64,000 nucleotides of DNA from JBBDMU01 sp040905685 (GTDB lineage: Bacteria; Bacteroidota; Rhodothermia; Balneolales; Natronogracilivirgulaceae). Below, one piece after another: positions 26,055-33,889 of this stretch. Each line of letters opens with the position of its first letter. Positions within the stretch are counted from its first letter, which is position 1. The stretch is taken from contig JBBDRB010000092.1 of the NCBI GenBank assembly GCA_040905685.1, positions 20,006 to 84,005 of the forward strand, given 5' to 3'. The notes beneath the pieces are model-generated. The model ran no database searches. It was not told where the DNA came from and was given only the letters and a program-made list of their open reading frames with translations. Made by a program: the position numbers and the translations under genes.

Positions 26055-26684
26055 CTAGTATATATTGATTTTATTATCAGCGTTACGGTGTTTAGACCGG
26101 TAGCTTTCCATGGCTTTGCGTATGTCCTTAAAAGCAACGGCCATATGATTTTCAATGGTCTTCACGCTCACCTTCATTTCCTCGGCCGTTTCTTTATAGG
26201 TAAACTGCTGGAGAAAGCAAAAATCAAATACCATTCTGCGCTTCACGGGCATCGAGGCAACCGTGTTATGCAGGGTTTCCATCATTTGCGCAAGCTGAAC
26301 ATGATCTTCCGGAGATTGAACTTCTTCGGGGACCGGCATTTCGGCATCGTTATCGAAGCGGTTGTTGAACTTGATCTCATTCAACATACGCGTATAGGCC
26401 GTCCGGAACAGGTAAGCCTTCAATGATTTTGTTTCATCTATATCCTGGCGTCTTTCCCATATGATGACGAACGACTTCTGTATCAGGTCCTCGGCCGTAG
26501 CCCGGTCGAGTCCACGACTAATAAGGAACCGGTACAAAGGGTTGTAATGACAATCAAAAAACTCCTGAAAAGCCTGATGATCACCTTTTTTTATCCTGAG
26601 CGAGATACTCCTCTCGTCGGAATTGTTATGTGTAACTGCAGCCAGGACAGGAATCAACCATACAGCATTCAGTAATGCAACCAT
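26055..26684 (-). CDS. ECF RNA polymerase sigma factor (FecI type)
   Basis: This sigma-70 family member has region 2 (HYNPLYRFLISRGLDRATAEDLIQ, KAYLFRTAYTRMLNE) and region 4 with a helix-turn-helix (FTYKETAEEMKVSVKTIENHM). It should direct transcription of the receptor operon, released by FecR when the receptor binds its ligand. The 209-residue frame starts with about 17 hydrophobic residues (MVALLNAVWLIPVLAAV), unusual for a soluble sigma factor. A later start is possible but no good ATG or GTG appears before region 2. A perfect TAnnTTTG element lies 44 bases upstream. Confidence 0.9.
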   Translation of the reverse strand: MVALLNAVWLIPVLAAVTHNNSDERSISLRIKKGDHQAFQEFFDCHYNPLYRFLISRGLDRATAEDLIQKSFVIIWERRQDIDETKSLKAYLFRTAYTRMLNEIKFNNRFDNDAEMPVPEEVQSPEDHVQLAQMMETLHNTVASMPVKRRMVFDFCFLQQFTYKETAEEMKVSVKTIENHMAVAFKDIRKAMESYRSKHRNADNKINIY

Positions 26685-26727
26685 TGTTAGTTTAACTTAA
26701 AAATCAATATCCCGGAGACCAGACCTG

Positions 26728-26735
26728 CAAAGATA
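26728..26735 (-). promoter_or_regulatory. TAnnTTTG promoter element before the ECF sigma operon
   Basis: TATCTTTG on the minus strand (26735-26728) is a perfect match to the Bacteroidota primary-sigma -7 element and lies 44 bases before the sigma factor ATG. A T-rich -33 region is present about 20 bases further upstream. The surrounding gap (26685-26843) is A/T-rich and holds no gene. Confidence 0.5.
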
Positions 26736-26843
26736 GGGTTAAAAGAATTTAAAGTAAAAACCCCATTGTTGAAGATTATAAGAATATTAAAAATTATTTA
26801 TCTATTTATTAAGATAAAAAATTTTACTATCTCCACAACTGTC

Positions 26844-27059
26844 TTAGTTGCTTTTTTGCTCCGTCTGGCCCTGTTTAATAATCGCATCCAAATCCAGAGA
26901 CTCAATGGCGCCGACAGCCGCTTCCATTGCGCCTTCGCTGCACAGCCCATCCATAGCGGCTTCCCTGAATCCTTCCCGTGCGGCTTCAAGGCAGGCCCTT
27001 CTTACCTTCTCGGCCTGTAGCTTTATCTGACCGGTATCGTTATCTCCTTCCGGCATCAT
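26844..27059 (-). CDS. Small protein, conserved-looking, unknown function
   Basis: This frame of about 71 residues begins at paired ATGs (27059 and 27056), overlapping the end of the preceding lipoprotein gene by about 20 bases. It reads as two helices with the motif CLEAAREGFREAAMDGLCSEGAMEAAVGAIESLDLD. That CxxAAxxGY/FxxAxxxGLCxEGAxExAxxAI pattern recalls small uncharacterised proteins I have seen in Bacteroidota and Proteobacteria, but I cannot name a family. Two cysteines are conserved-looking. A longer frame runs to 27260, but that part is the wrong frame of the lipoprotein. Confidence 0.65.
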   Translation of the reverse strand: MMPEGDNDTGQIKLQAEKVRRACLEAAREGFREAAMDGLCSEGAMEAAVGAIESLDLDAIIKQGQTEQKSN

Positions 27060-27897
27060 CTTCTCCGTTAAAAAACCGTGGCTGATAATCCCTGCGAATC
27101 TCCGTGAGCTCCCCTGTGAGGGAGGCCTCCTGACCGGCCTCACTGTATTCAAAACGAACAAGACACCCGGGCACATCATCGGTAACCCACCACCGGTATT
27201 CATACTGACCGGCATCGTCTCCCATCTGTTCGGAGGAAAAGAGCAGCCGGTTTGTATCAAAGCTGCCGGCGCCCACGGTCACCGCTTCACGGCCTTCCAG
27301 ATAATCCGACCCTTCTTCCAGATGATAATGTGCGGTTTGGTAGCCGGCCTCTTCCAGGGCTTCCTCGCCGGCTTCGGTTTCCTGCTGCCGGGTATTGTCG
27401 TAAGCAAATTCATGATGACGGACCTCTCCGTTTTCCGGATCACGTAAATACATTTCCCTGGCCTGAAGATCCGAATCGAGCAGAATTTCAAATTCCATGG
27501 GCTGCGCTTCATCGGAATGGAATTTCAGGAACCACCAGCCGGACCCATCCTCATACCGTTCAAGCAAGGCTCGTTCTGCCATGAACGAAGAAGACCCGCT
27601 CCCGTCTGCTGACCGGACCCGCCAGGTTGACCCCTCGCCTACCTCAAAATCAAGGGGCGCAATACCGAATCCCCCCACAAAAAATGCCTGGGTATACGCC
27701 AGCTGATACAGCATAACATCGGTATAACCGGCCAGGATGGTCCCCATTTCCTGTTCAATGGCCTGCCCTACAGCCTGATCGACAGCGCCCCGTATTGATG
27801 CCTCATGAACCATGCATCCGGTCACAAGCACCACTGAAAGCAGACAGGCAGCGACAAGTTTTGGTCCGGCGAGATCCTTAACCCTGTTATTCTTCAT
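27040..27897 (-). CDS. Lipoprotein of unknown function
   Basis: The 285-residue protein has a lipoprotein signal (LLSVVLVTGC, cleaved before Cys28). The mature part starts with a helical segment (MVHEASIRGAVDQAVGQAIE) followed by a beta-rich body with many acidic residues and aromatic strands (GSGWWFLKFHSDE, YEYRWWVTDDVPGCLVRFEY). I do not recognise a family. It is probably co-translated with the small protein that overlaps its 3' end, and it lies upstream of the ECF sigma operon on the same strand. Confidence 0.75.
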   Translation of the reverse strand: MKNNRVKDLAGPKLVAACLLSVVLVTGCMVHEASIRGAVDQAVGQAIEQEMGTILAGYTDVMLYQLAYTQAFFVGGFGIAPLDFEVGEGSTWRVRSADGSGSSSFMAERALLERYEDGSGWWFLKFHSDEAQPMEFEILLDSDLQAREMYLRDPENGEVRHHEFAYDNTRQQETEAGEEALEEAGYQTAHYHLEEGSDYLEGREAVTVGAGSFDTNRLLFSSEQMGDDAGQYEYRWWVTDDVPGCLVRFEYSEAGQEASLTGELTEIRRDYQPRFFNGEDDAGRR

Positions 27898-28031
27898 AAA
27901 CCAGTCCTGTTATGATTCTTTACTCCTTGCCATTTTGCATAAACTACATGGTAGCAAAAGGGACGGTTTTAATCAATCCACAAGATCTTAGATTACAATA
28001 CCTTAATATGAGCCGGTGCTGTAAAGCCGCA

Positions 28032-28460
28032 TTACACCAGTTTGGCATTTAATGTGATTACCGGCCCCCCTTTTAAGGCTTTGGATACAGGACAGTTTTG
28101 CTTCGCCCCTTCCGCTATTTTTTGAAATTCCGCCTCGTCTATGCCTGAAACTTCCGATTGGTTATTCAGGGTAATTTCGACAAGAGCCGGCCCATTGTCG
28201 GTGATCCGGAAATCCACATCAGCATGAGTATGAGCCGATGAAGGGGGATATCCGGCTTTATCAAGCTCGTTAGACAATGCCATAGAAAAACAACCGGCCA
28301 GGGCTGCGCCGATCAGTTCCTCAGGATTCGTTCCCGTGCCCTCTTCAAAACGGGAAGAAAAAGAATAATTACCTTCGTAAGCACCACTTTCGAGTTTCAT
28401 CACTCCCTTGCCGCCTTTTAAATTGCCGGTCCATTTTGCTTCTGCTTTTCTTATTGACAT
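28032..28460 (-). CDS. OsmC-family peroxiredoxin-like protein
   Basis: OsmC/Ohr proteins reduce organic hydroperoxides through two cysteines. Both are present, Cys57 in ALAGCFSMAL and Cys123 in QNCPVSKAL, and the length of 142 is typical. The NCPVSKA form and the N-terminal KGGKGVMKLESG point to the OsmC rather than the Ohr branch. It is a single gene, divergent from the DUF2721 gene across 142 bases. Confidence 0.92.
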   Translation of the reverse strand: MSIRKAEAKWTGNLKGGKGVMKLESGAYEGNYSFSSRFEEGTGTNPEELIGAALAGCFSMALSNELDKAGYPPSSAHTHADVDFRITDNGPALVEITLNNQSEVSGIDEAEFQKIAEGAKQNCPVSKALKGGPVITLNAKLV

Positions 28461-28602
28461 AGTTTTTATATTGTATTAATAATTTCGGGTTAATCGACTA
28501 CATAAGATACCATTATTGCGTAAATATGAAATTAATCATCCGGATTTGCAACCTTTTCTTCCGTTGCGGTCTGATCTTCCATCTCTTTACACCGATACCT
28601 TT

Positions 28603-29013
28603 ATGGCCCTTGACTTAACAACCCCGGCCCTGCTTTTTCCCGCCATATCATTGCTGCTGCTGGCCTATTCCAACCGCTTTCTTGCTATTGCAAGCCTGAT
28701 CAGAACCCTCCACATGAAATACAACCAGGATGCCGGATCGGTGATCTTCGCCCAGATAGACAACCTGAGGCGGCGCATCTACCTGATCAAGAAAATGCAG
28801 ATTTGGGGTATGGGAAGCCTGTTGCTGTGTGTGGTATGCATGTTCCTGCTTTACATAGGGTACTACCTGGCCGGTGCCGGGATCTTTGCCATCAGCCTGA
28901 TCATGCTCATCGTATCTCTCTGGCAATCCATTCTGGAGATCTGGATTTCTACCGAAGCCCTGAACCTTGAACTCAGCGACATGGAATCGGGGAGCAAAAA
29001 AGGGGATAAATAA
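28603..29013 (+). CDS. DUF2721 membrane protein
   Basis: This small membrane protein has three helices: ALLFPAISLLLLAYSNRFL, then IWGMGSLLLCVVCMFLLYIGYYLAG and IFAISLIMLIVSLWQS. Between the first and second is the basic loop LIRTLHMKYNQ..IDNLRRRIYLIKKMQ, characteristic of DUF2721. The function is unknown. The frame extends back to 28516, but the first 29 residues are not conserved in character, and the ATG at 28603 (MALDLTTPALLF) gives a normal 136-residue member. It precedes gdhA by 80 bases. Confidence 0.85.
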   Translation: MALDLTTPALLFPAISLLLLAYSNRFLAIASLIRTLHMKYNQDAGSVIFAQIDNLRRRIYLIKKMQIWGMGSLLLCVVCMFLLYIGYYLAGAGIFAISLIMLIVSLWQSILEIWISTEALNLELSDMESGSKKGDK

Positions 29014-29093
29014 TTGAACCCTTACTGGGTTAAAATCAATATCTTCCTTATATCCCATTCATAATATTAAATGATTAACACAGGTTACCATAT

Positions 29094-30440
29094 ATGTTCA
29101 TTGATCACGATAGCCTTAATAATATATACCAGAAGATTGTCAGAAAAAATGCCGGCGAAGAAGAATTCCATCAATCCGTTCTGGAGGTTTTCGGTTCCCT
29201 TGAACCGGTCATCGAAAAATATCCCGAATTGCTGAATCACAAAGTTCTGGAACGACTTTGCGAGCCGGAACGGCAGATCATCTTCAGGGTACCCTGGCAG
29301 GATGATAATAATGAAATTCATGTTAACCGTGGTTTTCGTGTGGAATTCAACAGTGTACTCGGGCCCTATAAAGGAGGCTTACGATTCCATCCGTCGGTAA
29401 ATCTGGGTGTGATCAAATTTCTGGGTTTTGAGCAGATCTTCAAGAACAGCCTGACAGGCATGCCGCTCGGAGGAGGAAAGGGAGGATCTGATTTTGATCC
29501 CAAAGGAAAATCGGATGCGGAGGTCATGCGCTATTGCCAAAGCTTCATGACCGAACTGTACCGGCATCTGGGCGAATACACCGATGTGCCGGCCGGTGAT
29601 ATTGGTATCGGGCAACGGGAAATCGGCTATCTGTTCGGACAATACAAACGCATAACCAATCGCTATGAATCGGCCGTCATGACCGGCAAAGGTATTGACT
29701 GGGGCGGAACCCTCGTACGCACGGAAGCCACGGGGTACGGGTTAATCTATTTTGTTGAAGAAATGCTGAAAGTCACCGGCGGACACCTGGAGGGGAAGAC
29801 CTGCATCATTTCGGGTTCAGGCAATGTGGCTATTTATGCCATGGAAAAGGCCCTGCAACTGGGTGCCAAAGTAGTAGCCTGTTCCGATTCAACAGGGTAT
29901 ATTTATGACGAAAAGGGCATCGACGTGGATCTTATCAAAGGTATAAAAGAGGTGAGGCGGGGGCGCATCAGCGAGTATCAGGAACAGCATAAGAATGCCT
30001 GGTATAAAAAGGGCGGCAACCTCTGGGAAATACCCTGTGATGTGGCCTTACCCTGCGCAACGCAAAATGAACTGAGCGAAAGCGATGCAAAAAAATTAGT
30101 CCGCAATGGCTGCAGTACGGTCGCCGAGGGCGCCAATATGCCGACGACCCCCGGCGGCATTAAGATCTTCCAGAAGGCTAACATATCATTCGGGCCCGGC
30201 AAAGCGGCCAACGCCGGCGGAGTAGCCACTTCGGCCCTTGAAATGCAGCAAAATGCCAGCCGGGATGTATGGACTTTTGAACATGCGGAAACCCGTCTGA
30301 CTGAAATCATGGCTCAGATTCACGAACGGTGTTATGAAACCTCGGAAGAATACGGCACCCCCGGCAACTACATTAACGGGGCCAATATAGCCGGGTTTCT
30401 CAAAGTAGCTAAAGCAATTGATGCCCTTGGCCTGATCTGA
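29094..30440 (+). CDS. gdhA: NADP-type glutamate dehydrogenase
   Basis: The enzyme makes glutamate from 2-oxoglutarate and ammonium. It is 448 residues, the usual hexameric GdhA length. Substrate and catalytic motifs are GPYKGGLRFHPSVN, GMPLGGGKGGSDFDPKGKSD and PAGDIGIGQREIGYL. The nucleotide fold follows at ISGSGNVAIYAMEKA, and the family ending PGNYINGANIAGF is intact. The whole sequence resembles the E. coli-type (GdhA) class I enzyme, which is usually NADPH-dependent. It lies directly upstream of the histidine operon and its putative leader. Confidence 0.96.
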   Translation: MFIDHDSLNNIYQKIVRKNAGEEEFHQSVLEVFGSLEPVIEKYPELLNHKVLERLCEPERQIIFRVPWQDDNNEIHVNRGFRVEFNSVLGPYKGGLRFHPSVNLGVIKFLGFEQIFKNSLTGMPLGGGKGGSDFDPKGKSDAEVMRYCQSFMTELYRHLGEYTDVPAGDIGIGQREIGYLFGQYKRITNRYESAVMTGKGIDWGGTLVRTEATGYGLIYFVEEMLKVTGGHLEGKTCIISGSGNVAIYAMEKALQLGAKVVACSDSTGYIYDEKGIDVDLIKGIKEVRRGRISEYQEQHKNAWYKKGGNLWEIPCDVALPCATQNELSESDAKKLVRNGCSTVAEGANMPTTPGGIKIFQKANISFGPGKAANAGGVATSALEMQQNASRDVWTFEHAETRLTEIMAQIHERCYETSEEYGTPGNYINGANIAGFLKVAKAIDALGLI

Positions 30441-30497
30441 CTTTGAATAATTCAATTCACGATTCCTTCTTCCCAAAAAAACCATTATCTTATCGTC

Positions 30498-30596
30498 ATG
30501 ATTTTGACATTAAAACATACCCCCTGTTATGGTGTGACCCAGCCTCACGGTCACCGGCATGTTCATTTTCATGGAGAGCTCCATATTCTAGTTTGA
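30498..30596 (+). CDS. Candidate histidine-rich leader peptide upstream of hisG
   Basis: An ATG at 30498 opens a 32-codon frame that ends at TGA 30594-30596, 54 bases before hisG. Seven codons are His: positions 7, 17, 19, 21, 23, 25 and 29. The core HGHRHVHFHGELH has His at alternate positions. Histidine operons in Proteobacteria are controlled by a His-rich leader peptide whose translation governs attenuation, so position and composition fit that role. The mRNA after it is U-rich, but I could not define a convincing terminator/antiterminator pair. There is no clear ribosome binding site, and a possible promoter lies inside the frame, which is evidence against it. Confidence 0.5.
   Translation: MILTLKHTPCYGVTQPHGHRHVHFHGELHILV
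30504..30533 (+). promoter_or_regulatory. Possible hisG promoter inside the leader frame
   Basis: TTGACA at 30504-30509 and TATGGT at 30528-30533 are spaced by 18 bases, the same geometry as the mraZ and gltB promoter candidates. If used, transcription would start near 30540, after the leader ATG, and the His-rich frame would not be translated as proposed. The two readings are mutually exclusive for that transcript. Confidence 0.3.
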
Positions 30597-30650
30597 TTTT
30601 TTTGACTCTCCTGCTTTTAAACCATTTTTTTTACCCAATATCTTTATTCT

Positions 30651-31520
30651 GTGAAACCTGAAACTTCACTTCGAATTGCCATCCAAAAAGGCGGCCGTCT
30701 TTCCGAGAAAACCATAAAATTGCTGGATAACATAGGCCTGGAATTCGACGGCTATAAAAATCGGCTTATGGTCCCCAGTAAAAATTTCAATGTTGAACTG
30801 CTCCTCATCCGTGATGATGATATACCGGAGTATGTGCAGGATGGGGTTTGTGAGCTGGGTTTTGTTGGCGAGAATGTAACGGCTGAAAAGCAGGCCAACG
30901 TGACCACCCTGCGTGACCTGGGCTTTGGCGGCTGCCGCCTTTCCGTCGCCGTGCCGAAAGGCTCTGATTTCACCTCCGTACATGACCTTGACCATGCCCG
31001 CATTGCCACCAGCTATCCCAACCTCACCAGGGCCTGGTTCAGCGAACACAACCTGTCCGTTAACATCATCCCCATTTCCGGTGCCGTGGAAATCACGCCA
31101 AAGCTTGACGTGGCCGATGCCATATGCGATCTGGTCTCTACGGGCGGTACGCTGAAAAGCAACGGCCTTGTTGAACTGGAAACCATAATGCATTCAGAAT
31201 GCCAGTTGATACAGACCAATAAGGCCATTTCAGCTGAGAAGCAGATTCTGATCGACAAATTTCTCCTGCGCATCAATGCCCGGCAACAGGCCGAACGGAG
31301 CCGGTATATTCTGATGAACGCCCCTGTGGATTCTGTAAACAAGGTCTGCAGCCTCATCCCGTCCCTGAACAGTCCGACGGTGCTCCCGCTTGCCGACCCT
31401 GACATGCGTGCCATTCATTCGGTGATTGCCATCAATGAATTTTGGGTGGTAATGGAAGAACTCAAGGAAGCCGGAGCGACAGGAATCGTAATTTTGCCCA
31501 TAGAGAACATGATCGTCTAA
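30651..31520 (+). CDS. hisG: ATP phosphoribosyltransferase, long form (HisG)
   Basis: HisG catalyses the first step of histidine synthesis, joining ATP and PRPP. The 289 residues comprise the catalytic periplasmic-binding-like domains (IAIQKGGRLSEKTIKLL, GVCELGFVGENVTAE, DAICDLVSTGGTLKSNGL) and a C-terminal ACT-like regulatory domain (about 215-289), which binds histidine for feedback control. This is the HisG_L type, which does not need HisZ. The start is GTG at 30651. It heads the hisGDCBHA operon, ten bases before hisD. Confidence 0.96.
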   Translation: MKPETSLRIAIQKGGRLSEKTIKLLDNIGLEFDGYKNRLMVPSKNFNVELLLIRDDDIPEYVQDGVCELGFVGENVTAEKQANVTTLRDLGFGGCRLSVAVPKGSDFTSVHDLDHARIATSYPNLTRAWFSEHNLSVNIIPISGAVEITPKLDVADAICDLVSTGGTLKSNGLVELETIMHSECQLIQTNKAISAEKQILIDKFLLRINARQQAERSRYILMNAPVDSVNKVCSLIPSLNSPTVLPLADPDMRAIHSVIAINEFWVVMEELKEAGATGIVILPIENMIV

Positions 31521-31530
31521 CAACCGTACG

Positions 31531-32811
31531 ATGAAAAAGTATCTTTACTCCACCCTTACCAGTCTGCAAATTGACGAATTGTGCAGGAGACCGGCCATGG
31601 ACTTCGAATCCGTTTTCGGTGAGGTTGGCCCCATTATTGAGGATGTGCGCCTGAGGGGCGACGATGCCGTTCTGGATTTAACCCAACGCTTCGACGGGGT
31701 GCGTCCGGACCCGCTGTCCGGACCCGTCAGCAATACCCCGGAGATTCCTGTTCAGGCCAATGTGGCCGAAGCGTTCGAGACGGCATATACCAATATTTTC
31801 AGGTTTCACAAGGCCCAGTATCCGAAGGATCTGATTGTGGAAACCATGGCCGGCATTGTTTGCAGCCGGGTTGCCAGACCCATCAAACGGGTTGGATTAT
31901 ACATACCGGGGGGAACGGCGGTTCTTCCTTCGTCTTTGCTCATGCTGGGCGTGCCGGCAAAAATTGCCGGTTGCGAGGAAATTGTCGTGGCCACGCCACC
32001 CCGGGCCGACGGAACCGTGGCGCCGGAGATTGAATATGTAGCCTCCCTGATCGGTGCATCTTGCATTGTAAAAGCGGGCGGGGCACAGGCTATAGCCGCC
32101 CTGGCCTACGGAACAGCCTCCATACCCAAAGTAGACAAGATCCTGGGCCCGGGTAACCGCTACGTGACGGCCGCAAAGATGCTTCTTCAAAACAGCGACG
32201 CCATGATCAGCATTGACATGCCAGCCGGTCCCTCGGAAGTTCTGGTGATTGCCGACCGCCAATCCGACCCCGCTTTCATAGCGGCCGACCTGTTGTCCCA
32301 GGCTGAACACGGACCCGACAGCCAGGTTGTGCTCGTGGGGATCGGCGAGATGGACTTCGAAAAAATTGAAGAAGAGATCAGCCGCCAGAATGAGAAGCTT
32401 TCAAGGTCTGACGTCACTGCGAAGGCTCTCGATAACAGCTTTATCGTAGAAACGGCCGATGCCCGTGACGCTATGGCTTTTGCCAATCGCTACGCTCCGG
32501 AGCATCTTATCATCAATTGCACCGGGGCCGAACACCTATCCACAACCGTCAAAAACGCGGGATCTGTATTTATAGGTCCATGGTCGGCGGAAAGCGTTGG
32601 TGATTATGCCTCCGGAACCAACCATACGCTGCCTACCTACGGATACGCACGCATGTACAGCGGCGTGTCCCTGGATTCTTTTTTTAAGCATATCACCATG
32701 CAGCGGCTCTCTGAAGAAGGTTTAAAAGCCATCGCCGCGACCGTTACGACCATGGCAGAGCTTGAAGCACTCGATGCCCACAAGAACGCCATAACTATTC
32801 GCCTTCAATAA
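31531..32811 (+). CDS. hisD: Histidinol dehydrogenase
   Basis: HisD oxidises histidinol twice to histidine, using NAD and a zinc ion. The family features seen are GLYIPGGTAVLPSSLLML, KAGGAQAIAALAYGT, GPGNRYVTAAK, DMPAGPSEVLVIAD, SQAEHGPDSQ and the metal-site region YAPEHLIINC. GSVFIGPWSAESVGDYASG and the ending EGLKAIAATV are also typical. At 426 residues it is standard length. It lies between hisG and hisC in the operon. Confidence 0.97.
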   Translation: MKKYLYSTLTSLQIDELCRRPAMDFESVFGEVGPIIEDVRLRGDDAVLDLTQRFDGVRPDPLSGPVSNTPEIPVQANVAEAFETAYTNIFRFHKAQYPKDLIVETMAGIVCSRVARPIKRVGLYIPGGTAVLPSSLLMLGVPAKIAGCEEIVVATPPRADGTVAPEIEYVASLIGASCIVKAGGAQAIAALAYGTASIPKVDKILGPGNRYVTAAKMLLQNSDAMISIDMPAGPSEVLVIADRQSDPAFIAADLLSQAEHGPDSQVVLVGIGEMDFEKIEEEISRQNEKLSRSDVTAKALDNSFIVETADARDAMAFANRYAPEHLIINCTGAEHLSTTVKNAGSVFIGPWSAESVGDYASGTNHTLPTYGYARMYSGVSLDSFFKHITMQRLSEEGLKAIAATVTTMAELEALDAHKNAITIRLQ

Positions 32812-32833
32812 GAACTGTCCCTGTTCTCTCCAA

Positions 32834-33889
32834 ATGAAAAAGTTCAATCTCCATAATCTGGTCCGGCCCAATATTCGAAATCTGCAGCCGTACCGTTGCG
32901 CCCGGGATGATTTTGACAGCGGCATCCTGCTGGATGCCAATGAAAACAGTTTTGGCTCACTGATCGCGTCCGACCTGGACCTGAACCGGTACCCCGACCC
33001 TTATCAGAATAAACTAAGAGACGGCGTGGCAGCCTTCCGGGGACTTCAGCAACAACAGGTTTTTTTAGGCTCCGGAAGTGATGAAGCCATTGATCTGATC
33101 ATCCGGGTCTTTTGCGAACCGGGAAAAGACGCCGTTCTCATTACTCCGCCAACATACGGAATGTATAAAGTCTCAGCCTCTATAAATGATAACCCGGTAA
33201 TTCAGGTGCCATTAAGTCCGCAGTTTCAGCTTCGGACCAGGGATATCCTGCAAAAGGTGACCCCTTCAACGAAGGTGATCTTTTTGTGTTCGCCCAATAA
33301 CCCTACCGCCAATCTGCTTGACAGAGAGGATATGAAGGAGATACTGGCCAATTTTGGGGGTATAGTCGTAATTGATGAGGCCTATATCGATTTCAGCGGA
33401 AAGGATACCATGGTCTCTGATCTGAACGCTTACCCCAATCTTATCGTACTGCAGACATTCTCCAAAGCATTCGGCATGGCAGGGACCCGGCTGGGAATTG
33501 CCCTCGCCTCACCGGAGATCATACGGGTACTGTTTAAAATCAAGGCCCCCTATAATGTGAACAAGCTGACCGCCCGGGCCGGACTCCAGGCCCTGGACCG
33601 CCTTGGTGAGATGAGGCGAACCGTGGCGGAGATACTGGCCGAACGGACCCGGCTGGCCGAACGGCTGGAAACCCTGGCCGGGATCAAGAAAATATTCCCC
33701 ACCGATGCCAATTTCATTTTGATCAGGGTGGATCATGCCCTGGATACCTACACCCAACTCGCCGGCCGTGGAGTGATTGTACGATACAGGGGCGACCAGG
33801 TCCATTGTGAAGAGACGCTGCGCATTACAGTCGGTACGCCCGAAGAAAACGATGCATTGATCCGTAACCTTAAAGAGATCTTATCATGA
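32834..33889 (+). CDS. hisC: Histidinol-phosphate aminotransferase
   Basis: This is a PLP-dependent fold-type-I aminotransferase of 351 residues. It transfers an amino group from glutamate to imidazole-acetol phosphate. The PLP lysine is in QTFSKAFGMAGTRLGIA. LDANENSFG, FLCSPNNPTANLL and VIDEAYIDFSG are HisC-like. Its stop overlaps the hisB start as ATGA (33886-33889), implying translational coupling. Confidence 0.96.
   Translation: MKKFNLHNLVRPNIRNLQPYRCARDDFDSGILLDANENSFGSLIASDLDLNRYPDPYQNKLRDGVAAFRGLQQQQVFLGSGSDEAIDLIIRVFCEPGKDAVLITPPTYGMYKVSASINDNPVIQVPLSPQFQLRTRDILQKVTPSTKVIFLCSPNNPTANLLDREDMKEILANFGGIVVIDEAYIDFSGKDTMVSDLNAYPNLIVLQTFSKAFGMAGTRLGIALASPEIIRVLFKIKAPYNVNKLTARAGLQALDRLGEMRRTVAEILAERTRLAERLETLAGIKKIFPTDANFILIRVDHALDTYTQLAGRGVIVRYRGDQVHCEETLRITVGTPEENDALIRNLKEILS

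Noticed and set aside
30570..30632. Possible attenuator hairpin (GGAGAG/CTCTCC) and U-tract before hisG
   Set aside because: The stem has a 27-base loop and a 13-base gap before the U-run; not a convincing terminator by eye, so not listed as a feature.
30443..30661. 72-codon plus-strand frame through the hisG leader region
   Set aside because: It overlaps the hisG start and its product is unremarkable; the frame with alternating His codons in the same region is more informative.
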